Shown piece by piece: positions 5,380-6,320 of a stretch of DNA of 6,320 nucleotides. Numbering within the stretch: position 1 is the first letter of the stretch; each line of letters begins with the position of its first letter. The DNA is from an uncultured Burkholderiales bacterium (GTDB taxonomy: Bacteria > Pseudomonadota > Gammaproteobacteria > Burkholderiales > Burkholderiaceae_C): the NCBI GenBank assembly GCA_937897495.1, contig CALCBL010000341.1:1-6320 (forward strand), given 5' to 3'. The notes beneath the pieces were generated by a model that did no database searches, was not told where the DNA came from, and worked only from the letters and a program-made list of their open reading frames with translations. Position numbers and translations under genes: made by a program.

Positions 5380-6293
5380 AACTTCACGCCGCCCAATACG
5401 CCCAATGCAAAAGGCAAACTCAAAACGCCCAGCAGGGTGGACAAAGTAACCAGGCCCGCCACATAGCCGCCGTTGTAGCCCATTCTGGCTGCCAATACAT
5501 AGCATGTAGAGGCCGTAGGCAAGCCTGAAAAAATAAGCAGCACAGTGGTTTGCAAAGGAGGCAATTGAAAAAGCTGCGCCAAGACCCAAGCCAAGCAAGG
5601 CACCACCAAGTGCTTGACCGTGAGGACCAAACTGCCCAAAAATTTACCTTGGTTCAGGGCCTTCAATTCCATGCCCGCGCCAGCCGACATGAGGCCCAAG
5701 GCCAAGGAGGCTGCGCCAATTCGTGACAAGCTGGGGTCTAAGACCTCAGGGACTCGCAAGCCTAGAAAATTAAAAGCCAATCCGCTTGTAGTGGCCAAGA
5801 TGAGGGGGTTGCGAATCAGTTCACGCAACATGCCCGATTCACCATGACGTGCCATGGGCCAAACGGCTCCCACATTGAACATGGGCACGCAAAAGCCGAT
5901 GAGCACGGCAATCAACAATAAACCTTCGCTGCCGGTCAATCGTTCGACCAAAGCCAAGCCTATGAATGAGTTGAATCGGAAGCCTATTTGGGCGCTGGCC
6001 GCGTGATCTCTGAGGTCTATTTTGTGGCGAATCCATGGCCAGTAAGGCATGCTGTTGCTGATCAAAATGGCGCTGAAACCCATGGCAAGGCCGGCTAGCA
6101 AAAAACCAGACGTTGCATGGATGTCTAAGGGACTTTTCACAATGGAGTGAAACAGCAATATTGGAAACAAGAAGTAATAAACCAGAAATTCGACTTGTTG
6201 CCAAAGCGGCCGATTCAGGGGCGTGTACCGGCACAAGAAGTAACCGCACAAAATCAGGGAAAAATCAGGGAATAAAAGCTGAGCGTAGTTCAC
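5376..6293 (-). CDS. AEC-family (auxin efflux carrier-like) permease
   Basis: AEC proteins are secondary transporters of the inner membrane; bacterial members move dicarboxylates such as malate or malonate, or other small organic anions. Seen: 305 aa, the usual length, with about ten hydrophobic segments (near 8-24, 33-53, 63-80, 101-118, 123-146, 162-178, 190-208, 219-241, 246-268, 277-303). Family-like features are LLFPDFSLIL at the start, YYFLFPILLF (39-48), FRFNSFIGLAL (105-115), RNPLILA (161-167) and SGLPTASTCYVLA (256-268). No soluble domain is present, and the substrate cannot be inferred. GTG 6293 is chosen because homologs begin about here. The frame stays open to the right edge (at least 9 more codons), so an upstream start is not excluded. 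No Shine-Dalgarno is clear beyond TGGGG next to the GTG. The gene converges on queG with a 4-nt overlap and is probably unrelated to it functionally. Confidence 0.9.
   Translation of the reverse strand: MNYAQLLFPDFSLILCGYFLCRYTPLNRPLWQQVEFLVYYFLFPILLFHSIVKSPLDIHATSGFLLAGLAMGFSAILISNSMPYWPWIRHKIDLRDHAASAQIGFRFNSFIGLALVERLTGSEGLLLIAVLIGFCVPMFNVGAVWPMARHGESGMLRELIRNPLILATTSGLAFNFLGLRVPEVLDPSLSRIGAASLALGLMSAGAGMELKALNQGKFLGSLVLTVKHLVVPCLAWVLAQLFQLPPLQTTVLLIFSGLPTASTCYVLAARMGYNGGYVAGLVTLSTLLGVLSLPFALGVLGGVKF
6250..6271. repeat. Perfect 11-bp tandem duplication inside the AEC gene
   Basis: AAAATCAGGGA occurs twice back to back (6250-6260 and 6261-6271). On the coding strand it covers residues around 8-15 of the permease (PDFSLIL in TM1). 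The unit is not a multiple of three, so gain or loss of one copy would shift the frame. The encoded residues look family-typical, so the repeat may simply be a by-product of coding. Confidence 0.6.
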
Positions 6294-6299
6294 CCCAGT

Positions 6300-6305
6300 A
6301 GCATA
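6300..6305 (-). promoter_or_regulatory. Weak candidate -10 box for the AEC gene
   Basis: On the minus strand TATGCT (4 of 6 matches, keeping the key TA...T) ends 6 nt before the GTG at 6293, the same spacing as the mutL, dedA and queG hexamers. Any -35 would lie beyond the window. On its own this is weak; it is listed because of the shared spacing. Confidence 0.2.
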
Positions 6306-6320
6306 ACGCTTGTCTTTGCG

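Overview
The window looks like an ordinary chromosomal housekeeping segment of a betaproteobacterium, most likely order Burkholderiales and perhaps Comamonadaceae. The basis is protein character (a Tat-exported amidase with AMIN domain, a MutL with a DMHA endonuclease motif, an AEC permease of the type seen there) and moderate GC with dense packing. The family-level guess is inference, not a measurement. I see no mobile element, phage, CRISPR array, tRNA or rRNA.

Layout from left to right: (1) 1-1601 minus, mutL, whose C-terminus is cut off by the window edge. (2) 1602-1700, the only real intergenic gap, a 99-bp divergent promoter region. (3) 1701-2336 plus, a DedA-family membrane protein. 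(4) 2349-3662 minus, an AmiC-type peptidoglycan amidase, convergent with dedA across a 12-bp gap that lies inside a palindrome. (5) 3643-4263 minus, tsaE, whose 3' end overlaps the amiC start, so the two form an operon. (6) 4246-5379 plus, queG, divergent from tsaE with the two 5' ends overlapping. (7) 5376-6293 minus, an AEC-family permease whose stop codon overlaps that of queG. The last 27 bases hold only the upstream edge of that gene.

Functionally this is a variant of a known proteobacterial cluster. In E. coli, queG is divergent from nnr-tsaE-amiB-mutL. Here nnr is absent and a dedA gene on the opposite strand separates the amidase from mutL. The products cover tRNA modification (QueG for queuosine at position 34, TsaE for t6A at position 37), cell division (amidase), envelope maintenance (DedA) and mismatch repair (MutL).

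No new system is evident. The most interesting pattern is in initiation signals. mutL, dedA and queG each carry a hexamer with 5 of 6 matches to the sigma70 -10 box, ending exactly 6 nt before the start codon. The AEC gene has a weaker 4 of 6 match at the same spacing. All four lack a convincing Shine-Dalgarno sequence at normal spacing, which suggests leaderless or nearly leaderless transcripts. The overlapping divergent starts of queG and tsaE are the second point of interest.
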